In this document: piece by piece, positions 9,403 to 18,935 of the stretch
How positions within the stretch are numbered: position 1 is the first letter of the stretch
Layout of the letters: the number at the start of each line of letters is the position of its first letter
The notes under the pieces: generated by a model
Databases searched by the model: none
What the model saw: the letters and a program-made list of their open reading frames with translations, nothing else
What the model was told of the DNA's origin: nothing
Assembly: GCF_040802235.1 (NCBI RefSeq)
Contig: NC_133161.1
Location: 145,257,121-145,321,120, forward strand
DNA length: 64,000 nucleotides
Reading direction: 5' to 3'
DNA from: Manis javanica
Taxonomy: Eukaryota > Chordata > Mammalia > Pholidota > Manidae
Made by a program: the position numbers and the translations under genes

Positions 9403-12400
9403 GTAAGACTTCTCCAGGTAGGCGAGGTCATCTTGGAGAAGGGACCTGAGAGGGACATTACCACCTGAGTGAGGTCCACTTGAAAGTCCCTTTCTGTACG
9501 AGTTTCAATTCACCGGGGAGGGCTGTCAAGGAGGGCAGGCCTGGGATGCAGCACAGGGTCTTGGCTCTGAGGGACTCTAGCTAGGGGTGTATCTTGGCCT
9601 TGACTGTCTCTCCGTAGGCTGTAGACCAGAGAACTGTAAGATAGTTGTGTGTGTGTGTGTGTGTGTGTCTGAGCCTGTGGCTGGTAACGAGTGCCTGTTC
9701 CTTCTGAGGCAGAAAACCTCAGGGATCCAGGACTCTTGGACACTTGGGCACCATTACATTACCACGTAGGATCATGCCCCACCACTTAGGGGAATGTTTT
9801 AAGAAAAAAATTAACTTTAGGTTGAGCAGAAGGGAGGGCAGATTTGGGCAGTGATGAGTAACTCATGTCGGTTCGCCTGGTTTTAAGACTGATAGTTGCA
9901 TGTCCCATGTCCCAGGAATTCCCTCAGGCACAGACAAACTGGGACAAGTGGTCACCCTTGTAGTCAGCTGCTTTGGGACATCTGAGATTTCCACTGGAAA
10001 CAAATCCCCAAGGGAGACATGCCTGTGGGATGTGAAGCATCTGATGGACAAGTGTCTGCCTGAGGATGTGCACATAGGCTCCCGGCCTGCTTTGGAGGCA
10101 TGAGAGACAGCTTTTCGGGGTAGAGGGGTTCCTTAAAGGAAGTTCCTGTATGCAAATTGATAGCTGAATAGGATGGCCAGGGAGAACATAGATCCCACTT
10201 CTCCCTGGGATTGGAGGTATGGATCCCAGAGACTCTGTGGGCTGTGGAGATGCTCTTAGGCAAAGCGGTTCAGTGGATGTAGAAAGGCACTGCATATGCC
10301 CCCAGCCCTTAAGCTCTCCACAACACTTCACTTGTGTGAAGCCCCAAGAATGCAGTCAACAGAAGTTGTTTTTTGTGCCCCTTCCCCTAAGCAAGGGTGG
10401 AACAACTAAAAATCTGTACATGAGATTTGCTCTGGGTCTCTGTCTGGGCCACTGGGCTGGTGATTCATAACGGCGCCTCCCCTACCCCCCGCCATTCCTC
10501 ACCCTGGGGAGAAAGGCTTTAGCAGTGAGATTCCCCTGCCCTTGGGGGTTATTGGGGAAGGGACAAAGCAAGAGGGAAGAGGGCGGGAAGTGGAAGCGGG
10601 GATGTTGTAGGTGGCTGCGAAGTAGAATTAGAACTTTTTTTTTGAAGGAAAAAATGCAGACTTCTTCAACTGAGGAATAGTCTTCTGGCTTTCCCCCCGT
10701 TTCTTGCGTGCCTCAGCAGTCTGTGCTTCTCTCCCACTTCTAATAAGTTGTGTGAACTCATTTCCAGGAAGGTTCTTGTCTGAGCCCAGCCCTGTGGTTT
10801 CCTCTCTTGCTCTGTGTCCACCGGGGCCTGTCCTCTGCCTAGGCTGCATCCTTGTGTCCTTCCCGGCTCCTGCAGTACATGGGAAGCCTCCTGAAGCCTT
10901 CTTCTCATGAATTCTGTCTCTTTCACTCAACATCGTAAACTGTCCTAGACTTGGAAAGGGTTCCTTTTATGTGGAAGCCTTGGCAGAACCAAGGATCTGG
11001 GGCAGACGAAAGCGTTGGCTCCAACTGTGGTATTTTTTTTTTTTCCTTAGTGAGCCTCTTCAAGATATTCGTGGAGGAACTGGAGGACAAAGTGCTTGTG
11101 AATTGCAACACCAGCATCAGATGGGTAGAGGGAACGATGGGAAAACTGATTTCGGACAATAAAAGTCTGGACTTGGGAAAACGCGCCCTGGACCCACGAG
11201 GAGTATATATGTGTGAATGGACAAATGAGCAACCCAGCAGGATGTCCACTGTGCAAGTATATTATCGAAGTATGTGCTTCCTGGACCCTTCAGATTGGAA
11301 TGGTAGCGTCTCTGGATCTGAGAACCTTCTAGTGAGAGAGGGCTTTGGGGGACCAATCTGTTCTCTAAACAAACTGGAGTCCCTCTTGCAATGGTAGGAG
11401 CCAGATTCCGGAGCCATCAGAGTGGGAGAGAACTTAACGAATGGAGAAAGGGCAGCAGGGGCCGTGTGACCCAGGCAGGTGGGGCTTGGTTGGGAGAGTG
11501 GTTTAACCACAGCCGTGTCTCGGTCCCTGTGGACCTGGGGCTTCTTGGCTCTCTTCGTGGCTTCCTTGGGGTGAAGGGCAGAGGCAGCCCTAGCAAGGCC
11601 ATCAGCAGGCCTTTCTCCAAGGACCTCACTGAAGTTTGGGTCTTGGTGTGAGGGATCCTTGGGTTGCCCTGGGAGGCACAGGTGGTCTCTGATCTTGCGG
11701 GCCCTTGGCCTCTCCTCTCTCCTCCCTTCCCCCCAGTGTGTCAGAACTGTGTGGAGCTGGACTCAGTCACTCTAGTTGGCATTGTCTTCACTGATATCAT
11801 CGCCACCCTGCTTCTCGCTTTGGGAGTCTACTGCTTTGCTGGACATGAGACTGGGAGGCTCTCTAGGGGTAAGTGGAAGGGACAGAGAGAGAGAGAGAGA
11901 GTGTGTGTGTGTGTGTGTGTGTGCGCTCACCTGCTAAGGAATGAGGCTGTTCTGTTGGTGGCTGTGTCTCCTCTCTGAGTCACTCAGAGGCGTCCCCTGG
12001 CTGGTCGTTGAAAGGACCTGTGAGCCCATTTGCTCGTGCACGTCTGAGGGTGGAAGCAGCTGCTGTCCCCCTGCAGTGCTCGTGGGGTCTCACTGTCCCA
12101 TCCGCGTGGGCCCTTGATGACTCTCTTACCCTGCTGCTCTTCTACCTCTTACCTCTTCTAGCTGCTGACACCCAAGTTCTGTTGAGGAATGACCAGCTCT
12201 ATCAGGTGAGCCCTGAGGGGAAAGAGGGGAGGTGGTGGGGAGGAGCAAGCTGGGAATGGAGAGGCTGACACTAGGTGGTGAGTGTATGCAGAAAGGCTCC
12301 TAGAGGGGAGTTCATCCCTGAGGGTCTGGAGCTCTCATCCCAGGGGCTGGGTGGGGTCCTCCCTGGGAGAGTTCAGCCGGGTCTCACTGTTCCCCCTTCT

Positions 12401-12476
12401 CATCTCTTAGCCCCTCCGAGATCGGAATAATGCTCAGTACAGTCATCTTGGTGAAAACTGGCATCGGAACAAGTGA
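9348..12476 (+). CDS. CD3D: CD3 delta chain of the T-cell receptor complex (spliced, 5 exons)
   Basis: Coding exons are 9348-9402, 11051-11269, 11737-11868, 12162-12205 and 12411-12476. They sum to 516 nt, or 171 residues, the human length. All junctions are GT..AG. The product has a signal peptide ([18 protein letters not shown]), an Ig-like domain ([11 protein letters not shown]...GVYMCEW), a CQNC stalk, and a transmembrane helix with an aspartate ([19 protein letters not shown]). The tail carries one ITAM ([15 protein letters not shown]). In the family, CD3 delta pairs with CD3 epsilon and is needed for alpha-beta T-cell development. It is divergent from CD3G and convergent with CD3E. The first human N-glycosylation site (NTS) is kept. 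The second is replaced, because the human CNGT region reads CEWTNE. Identity is very secure. Confidence 0.97.
9403..11050 (+). other. CD3D intron 1, no gene inside
   Basis: A 1.6-kb intron with a (TG)n microsatellite at 9646-9668. It contains an octamer motif ATGCAAAT at 10150-10157. A T-rich tract (near 10636 and again before 11041) leads into the exon 2 acceptor. No gene is supported here. Confidence 0.6.
11051..11269 (+). CDS. CD3D: CD3D exon 2: Ig-like extracellular domain
   Basis: 219 nt. The acceptor is a long T-run ending TTAG and the donor is CGAA|GTATGTG. It encodes [20 protein letters not shown] and ends in VQVYYR. The Ig cysteines are at VNCN and YMCEW. Confidence 0.96.
11737..11868 (+). 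CDS. CD3D: CD3D exon 3: stalk and transmembrane helix
   Basis: 132 nt. The acceptor is CCCCCCAG and the donor AGGG|GTAAGT... with the GT at 11869-11870. It encodes [20 protein letters not shown] and then [19 protein letters not shown]. The helix aspartate is the assembly residue. Confidence 0.96.
11885..11926 (+). repeat. (GA)n(GT)n microsatellite in CD3D intron 3
   Basis: A compound dinucleotide run beginning 17 bases after the exon 3 donor. It is likely length-polymorphic. Confidence 0.9.
12162..12205 (+). CDS. CD3D: CD3D exon 4: first half of the ITAM
   Basis: 44 nt coding [15 protein letters not shown]. The acceptor is CTTCTAG and the donor CAG|GTGAGC. Confidence 0.96.
12411..12476 (+). 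CDS. CD3D: CD3D exon 5: second half of the ITAM and stop
   Basis: 66 coding nt, [20 protein letters not shown] then K and TGA at 12474-12476. The acceptor is TCTCTTAG. The exon continues into the 3' UTR to about 12565. Confidence 0.96.
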   Translation, partial: PLRDRNNAQYSHLGENWHRNK

Positions 12477-12539
12477 ACCTGCGACTGGTGGCCTGCAAGC
12501 AGAGCAGCTATCCTCTGTACCTTCTCTCCTTGCTCAGCC

Positions 12540-12545
12540 AATAAA
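12540..12545 (+). promoter_or_regulatory. CD3D: CD3D poly-A signal
   Basis: AATAAA 64 nt after the stop codon, giving a short 3' UTR that ends near 12560-12570 as in human CD3D. Confidence 0.85.
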
Positions 12546-12570
12546 GGTGTCTTCTTCCATTAGAAGGTGC

Positions 12571-13880
12571 CTGGACTTTCCAAGGCTCCTTCTGGGTCAA
12601 GGCCAGAGAGTCGGCCTGACAGCCAGGCCTATGCCCTGCCTGCCCACCTGTGTCCCTCCTGCATCACTTCCCTTTCCCTGCCCCACGTGAACAGTGTGAG
12701 GGGCTGTCTCCTGCCACATCCCAGCCCCCAGGAGTTTCCGGCCTGGTGGGCTCCCTGGGTGCGGGATCTGCCCCAGCACACTCCCTGGCCGCTTGCTGGC
12801 CCCAGGCCCCCGTCGCAGCCCTTCCAGAACTCCGGCTTCCACATCGCGGCTGAGCATGGGGTGACGTGTTTAGGGACCCGGCTGCTCAGAGTTTCCATGA
12901 CATCAGGAGCAGAGGTCGTAGAGACATCCAGGGCCTGGGGGACCTTATTAAGACTCAGGGTGTGTGTGTGACAAAGTGCCACTTCTGCTGAGGGGCCAGC
13001 CTTAGCTTGGTGACCCCTGTGGAGTGGTAGCCATGAGCCGTGAGGAGGTCTCTGGACCTTTTTCTCCTGTATGGAAGGTACCATTCATCTTCCTTTCCCC
13101 AGAGTCTGTCCCTGCCCTGACCCTGCCTTCTGCCTGATAAACTGGCATCAGAAACCCTTTATCCACTAAAACACAGTATCACTCTCTGCCCACTTGGAGA
13201 GCTGGAGTTTCAGACTGATGGGGACTTGGGAGATCCTCAGTAGGCATCATATTCTGCTGGTGGGTTAGTGGTGGCTCTGAAACTTTGGGATCCTGAGGGA
13301 TTTATTACAAGTATAAACACTTGAGTTCTACTCTAGGCACGTAGGCTCCAGGTGATTCTGAAGCAGCCCCAAATCAGAGATTCTCTGGTTTAGAGGAAGA
13401 ACTGAGGTCACTTAGTCTCTTGTGTCCTTTATGCCAGTTCCTGTCTCCCATAGTTGGCAACCCCTCCTTTTGATCTCAAAGTAAGAGTAATTTAATGAAC
13501 TTGAGGATAGTTTAAAGAGAGTGGGAGTTTCCTAGACCAGGGTTCCCAAAGGAGAAAAGAATTAACAACTGCATAGCCAGAAATCTGGACAATTCTGCCC
13601 ACTATCTCCTTGAGAGATACTCAGACCCTAATTTTGTTAAAGACAGAATGAACTTCCAGTTGACCCATGCTTCCTTCATGGTTATGATTTATTCCTACCC
13701 CTTAAATCCCTGTTGTAGTCCTCCTAACCCCAGATCCTACCTTCACAGTGGATCCCTCCACTTTGGGCAACCCTTCATGGCTTGCATTGCACCAGTGCTT
13801 GTGTCCTTCCCACACCTTCTACACTCCCTTTTACCTTACATTCCTAATATGCTCTTACATTCCCTATACCTCTCACCAGT
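12571..13880. other. CD3D downstream flank
   Basis: Mostly single-copy sequence between the CD3D poly-A site and the repeats. A T-cell enhancer is known 3' of human CD3D, so this is where its counterpart would lie. I could not pin specific sites by eye. A weak hAT-like segment is possible at about 13250-13390. No gene is supported. Confidence 0.4.
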
Positions 13881-14035
13881 TCTCAACATTGGATACACGT
13901 TGGAATGTCCTGGGGAGCTTAAAAATCCTGATGCCTGGCTGCACCTCCAGAGATTCTAATCGTATTGGGATGGGGCCAACTTTAAAACTGCTTTCAAGGT
14001 GATTCTGTCATGAAGCCAGGTTGAGAAACAGTGCC
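13880..14035. mobile_element. MER5/MER58-type hAT-Charlie remnant
   Basis: It begins 'agttctcaacattggataca' and ends 'gaagccaggttgagaaacag', with 'cctggggagcttaaaaatcc' inside. These are the features of a small non-autonomous hAT element with inverted ends. The exact subfamily is uncertain. Confidence 0.6.
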
Positions 14036-14084
14036 TTCCACCTGAGCCCTTCCAGAACCTTGGGCCTCTTTGGCTCTCTTTTTT

Positions 14085-15591
14085 TGTGCTTTTAGAAAAA
14101 TAGCTTTACTGAGGTAAACAGACAAGGCTAAACTGCATATATTTAAAGTATAAAATTTGACAAGTTTTGGCATATGTATGCACTTGTGAAACATCACCAC
14201 ATCAAGATGATAACATATCCAACACCCTAAATGGTTTCCTGTGCATGCAATCCCTCCCTCCTTCCTCTCTCAACCCCCTACCCTGTCATTGTAGATTGAT
14301 TTCTGTCATTGTTGATTAGTTTCCACTTTTCTAGAGTTTTATGTAAATGAAACAATATAACATGCACCCCTTTTTGTTCTGGCTCCTTACATTCAGCCTA
14401 ATTCCTTAGATATTCATCTGTCTTGTTGCATCTGTCAGTAGTTCATTCCTTTTTATTGTTCAGTAGTATTCCCTTGTATGGGTGTACCATAGGCTGTTTA
14501 TCCACTTACCTGTTGATAGCCTTTTGGGTTGTTTTCTGGTTTTGGCTGTTACAAATAAAACTGATGTGAACATTCACATATAAGTCACTGTGTAGACATA
14601 CGCTTTTATTTTTGTTGGATAAATCTCAGGGATAGAATGCCTGGGATACAACTTTTAAAGAGAATAGATTGGCTGTTCTAGGCCCTTTGCAGTCTCATAT
14701 GAATTGGTTTATCAGTTACTATAAAATGCCTGCTGGGATTTTGATCAAAATTGCATTGAATGAATTGCAGTTTGGGTAGAATTGCCATCTTAATGATAGT
14801 GAGTCTTCTGTTTCATGAACATGTCTTTTGTCAATTTGTACCGGTTTTATTGTTTTTTATGCTATTGTATATGGTATTTTTAAAATCCCAATTTCCATTT
14901 GTTCATTGATAGTATATAGAAATATTGTTGCTTTTTGCGTATTGATCTTTATCCCGCAAGCTTTCTAAACTCACTTATTAATTCTAATAGGTTTTTTTTT
15001 GTGTGTAGATTCCATTAGAATTTCTATATAGATGATCATGTTGTTTGTGAATAGACAGTTTAACTCATCGATTTCCAGTCTGGATACATTTTCCTTCTGT
15101 TTCTTGGCTTACTGCACTGTTTAGAAACTCCAGTACAATGTTGAATACAAGCAGAGATGGCATCCTTGCCTTGCTTGTGATCTTAGGGGGACAGCATTGT
15201 CTTTTAACATTAAGTATGTTGGCTACAGGTTTTTCTTAGGTGCCCTTTAACGGGTTGAGAACATACCCTTCCCTTTCTAGTTTGCAGAGAATTTTTAGCA
15301 AAAGTAATTGTTGAGTATTGTCAAGTGCTTCCTCTACATTCGTTGAGATGAATACAGTTTTACTTTTTTAGTCTGTTAATATGGTAAATTACATTTGGTA
15401 GCATGATCTGTTAAACCAACCTTGCATTCCTGAAATAAAGTGTACTTGGCCATTATGTAACATTCTTTTTATATATTATTAGGTTAAATTTGCTAAAATT
15501 TTGTGAAAAACTCTTGCATCTATTTATAAGAGATATTGATCTGCAGTTTTCTTTTCTTTTAATGTTTTTGTCTGGTTTTGATATCAGGGTA
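14085..15591 (-). repeat. L1 LINE, antisense, left part
   Basis: The L1 3' UTR (from about 14085) runs into ORF2 sequence on the minus strand ('aattgcattgaatgaattgc', 'gccatcttaatgatagtgag'). It is long decayed. An LTR interrupts it at 15592-16049, after which L1 sequence resumes. Confidence 0.75.
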
Positions 15592-16049
15592 TATTAGTCA
15601 AGGTTCTCCAGAGAAACAGACCCAACAGGATGTGTATGTATATTGAGAGAGAGAGAGAGGGAGAAAAGAGGGTAGAGAGAGAGGGAGAGATTTATTTTAA
15701 GGAACTGGCTTATGTGATTGTGAAGGCTGGCAAGTCCAAAATCTGCAAGGTGGGCCAGCAGGCTGATGACCCAGGAAAGAATTGATGTTGCAGCTTGAGT
15801 CCAAACACAGTCTAGAGACAGAGTTCGTTCCCTCCTCCTCAGAGACTGCAGTCTATATTTTTTCCCCTAAGGTCTTCAAGTAATCAGATGAGGCTTACCC
15901 ATATTATGGAGGATAATCTGATTAATTTAAAGTCTACTGATTTAAACGTTCATTTAATCAGAAAAAATACTTTCACAACATCCAGATGTGTTAGTCCAAA
16001 TACCAGGGCACTGTGTCTCCACCAAGTTGACACATAAAATTAACCATTA
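15592..16049 (+). mobile_element. Solo LTR fossil, MLT2-like (ERVL), nested in L1
   Basis: The block starts 'tattagtcaaggttctccag', includes a GA-rich tract, and closes with 'agttgacacataaaattaac'. These are hallmarks of MLT2-type ERVL LTRs as I remember them. No internal viral region is present, so it is a solo LTR. It splits the L1 ORF2 at a single site and is therefore younger than the L1. It is old by divergence. Confidence 0.7.
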
Positions 16050-16265
16050 AGATACATTTAGTCTCCATAAAACGATTTGGGAGTATTCCCTCTGCAATAT
16101 TCTGCAAGAGTTTTATAGAACTGGTATTCTTTCTTCCTTAAGCCTTTAGTAGACTTCACCAGTGAAGCCATCTTGGTCTGGTTCTTTGTGGAAAGGTTTT
16201 TAGTGACAAATTCAATTTATTGAATAGTGAAAGGCTTTTTAGGTTATCTACTTCATCTTCCTTTG
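16050..16265 (-). repeat. L1 LINE, antisense, right part
   Basis: L1 ORF2 sequence resumes after the LTR ('gaagccatcttggtctggtt', 'ctttttaggttatctacttc'). Confidence 0.7.
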
Positions 16266-16560
16266 CCTTCAAATTCTATCTTTCCTTCCCTTCAAAGCCC
16301 AGATTAAGTCTTTCCTCCTCTATGGGACTTTCTGGAATTGCCCCAGCTCTGTCCGTTCCTCCTTGGAACCCGTAACAGGGTGGGTAGCACTGAGTAGGGC
16401 TCAATCACACTGTTCTGTTGCTGCTTAACTCTTTGCATACCTGGCCACTCATGGAATTGCAAGCTTCTTGAAGACAGGAACCATCTATCTGCATCCACTT
16501 AGCACGGTGCTGGTCTGCCCCATGTTGGCTGAAATAAACATGGCCTTTGCATTTAAGAAA
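16265..16560 (+). repeat. L2 LINE tail
   Basis: Reads as the L2 3' portion: 'ttcaaagcccagattaagtc', then 'gcaagcttcttgaagacagg' and 'cacttagcacggtgctgg'. Confidence 0.6.
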
Positions 16561-18320
16561 AAGTTTATTCAGCCTCTTAGGACCACGACCATCTCCTATT
16601 CTGATAAACTGCCTCAAAGCCCCTTTGTTTGGGAACATCTTAAATACTTTTTTTACAACCGGGGGTAGGTGTAAGGAAGAGGTTCTATCAATCAATACAC
16701 CAGGACAGTGTGTAAAAGAACAGAGAATGAATATTCTGATGCCATCTCTGTGTGAGAGGAAGCAAAGATTAGGAAGCTAATCATTCTCCTTAAGTATTCT
16801 ACTAGGGACAACAGAATCAGACCGGGTTTATCTTCTTTTGAGCATTCCAGGCTGATTTTTCTCTGGTCCTGGGTAAGAGGTTGGGGGCTGTGAGTCTTGT
16901 GACCCAGCAAGAACAGCTGCCGGGAATCTTCACAGCACAGCAGGAGCTGACTTAGCTGACTTGGGCCTCTGCAGCTTGCATAGCCCTTTGCCTGTGGGAC
17001 CACATGGGAAACCACAGAATTTCAATTTCACACACATGAGTGATTAGAAAAGCACTCATTACAGGAATACTTGAACAATTAAATACAGAACTTTTAAGAC
17101 TGGAAAATGGACAGCATTCTTTATGAATGCATGGCACTGTTGAGAGCGTTGGAGGTAGACAGCCCTGGTTGCTAATTCCAGCTCTGTTCCTCACTAACTG
17201 TGCAACTTGAGTAAATGACTTAACCTCTCTGAGCCCCCATGTCCTCATCTGTAAAACGAGGTCATATACCATGTCAAATTGTCATAAGGATTGATTGAGG
17301 TGGCACGTGAGAGGGCTAAGCATGCTTTCAGAGCACAGAACATGCTCACTAACTGAGCCACACCTCCCCTTGATTGAGCACCATAAAATACACCTGGGAC
17401 AAAGCTGCCACCTCTGGGCCAGCCTGCTGACGAGCAGCTAGCAAAGGTCAACATCTGGGAGACGTTTTTGAGCATAAGTCTTGAGTGCTCAGTGGGCAAG
17501 AAGCACTGCTTCAACAGGAGGCAATAAATAGAAACTGTGGCCGCAGCCCAAGGCTGAATGTGTACAGTATGTGGAAGGCTGTTGACCACAAATGGTTTTC
17601 TTCGTCATGGTCACATGAATAAATAGCTCTGTGGTCAGCAGGGAGGTTTCTGAGTGCAGAGACAGAGCAGAGGAAAGAATGCTTGAGTTGGACTAAGACA
17701 GCACCTCAACGCTCTGGCCTCCTCTCTGCAAGCTGAGCGCGGGTCCCTGAGAGGAGAGGGAAGGTCTCCCACACTGCCTCGGGCTGCTGCCCCGCCTTGA
17801 GCGCAGCCCACATCCTGGCGGCTGAACCGCAGCCCGCCTCTGGCTGCAGGCTGCTACCTCTCAGAGCGGAGCGGGTGGTGCCTGCCTGTCAGCGCCACCC
17901 TCCCCCACGGTCCCCAGTCCGGCTCAGCTGCCCTTTTCCTTCGACCCAGCTTGTGGAAATCTGGGTCCCATCCGCCGCCCCCAAACCCCCACTCTTCTCC
18001 TGCCTTTTCAGGCTTCCGTTTCTGTCTCACCCATTTTCCAAACTGATCCGCCCAGGGACGCATCAGTCACTCTCTGCCACCCTCAGTGTTTTTCTCCAAG
18101 AGAAGCTGAGCAAATGATTTGTATTTTTTCCCTGTATTTTATTTATTCCCCTGGTGCCTCTTCCAAAGAAAGCTTCAGATAATGCCCTCAACCAGCTGTG
18201 GAAGCAGGTGGTACTTGCGTTTGGGATCATAGCTGGGAATTTAGCCAGAGCCAGGGAGGACCTGAGTTGTCTCAGGGAAGACGGCAGCCCCTGATGGCCT
18301 TCCAGAAAAGAGGCACAGCA
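16560..18320. other. CD3D-CD3E tail-to-tail spacer
   Basis: It holds a plus-strand MIR at about 17130-17370 and a C-rich, moderately CpG-bearing stretch at 17700-18060. I see no gene. Alternative AATAAA signals on minus near 18138-18150 lie just beyond the chosen CD3E poly-A site. Confidence 0.5.
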
Positions 18321-18324
18321 ATTC

Positions 18325-18878
18325 TTTCAGCCCAATGCACTTTATTTCTCTTCCCTCTCAGTTGACAGGGAGCACAGCACGTTGATGGAGATGCAAATGA
18401 ACCTCCAGGGGCCAACAGCGGGGATGGGAAGGGAGCAAAGGGCTGGCTCTGGGCCGGGGTCTGTGAATGGAGCAGGACCCCTGCCAGCATTTACCAGGTC
18501 CATCCCTGCAGGGTTGCCAAAGAAAGAGCTGGAAATGTAGAAAGGTAGATGAAATAGTTAGGGATGAGACAACCTATACACAGGAAAAGGAGGGAACTGA
18601 AGGGGGAAAGCAGGTTTGGGGGGACGAATAACAGAAATAAATATCCTGACAAGAGGGCGGCCAGCGTGAGGAGCGGCGATGTTTCAAAGGATAACGAGGA
18701 GGCAGTATTCTAGGACTGGGCGCCAGCAGAGAAGGCGGGCAGGAGGGCCTGGGATGCGTGGCCCGCAAGGCAGAGGCACGATTCTCCAGTGGGATCCAGG
18801 CTTGTCCAGGATACAGGGTGGAGCAGACAGGAGAGGAGCCAGGCCTGGGCCGGTGGGACGCAGTGTCCTCGGGCGCTG
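18325..18878 (-). other. CD3E: CD3E 3' UTR
   Basis: Continuous with the terminal coding exon. The distal end is placed about 15-20 nt beyond the poly-A signal and is approximate. Confidence 0.65.
18341..18346 (-). promoter_or_regulatory. CD3E: CD3E poly-A signal
   Basis: AATAAA on minus in the motif GAGAAATAAAGTGCA, downstream of the CD3E stop by about 530 nt. Confidence 0.7.
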
Positions 18879-18935
18879 TCAGATGCCTCTCTGGTTCAGG
18901 CCCGAATACAGGTCATGCTGGCCTTTCCGGATGGG
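18879..18935 (-). CDS. CD3E: CD3E last coding exon: ITAM and stop
   Basis: 57 nt, [18 protein letters not shown] and TGA at 18879-18881. The acceptor is CCTAG just above 18935. Confidence 0.96.
   Translation of the reverse strand, partial: PIRKGQHDLYSGLNQRGI

Noticed and set aside
10150-10157. Octamer motif ATGCAAAT in CD3D intron 1, with others at 18391-18398 and 23136-23143
   Set aside because: A few perfect octamers are expected by chance in 64 kb. No further evidence ties them to CD3 control.
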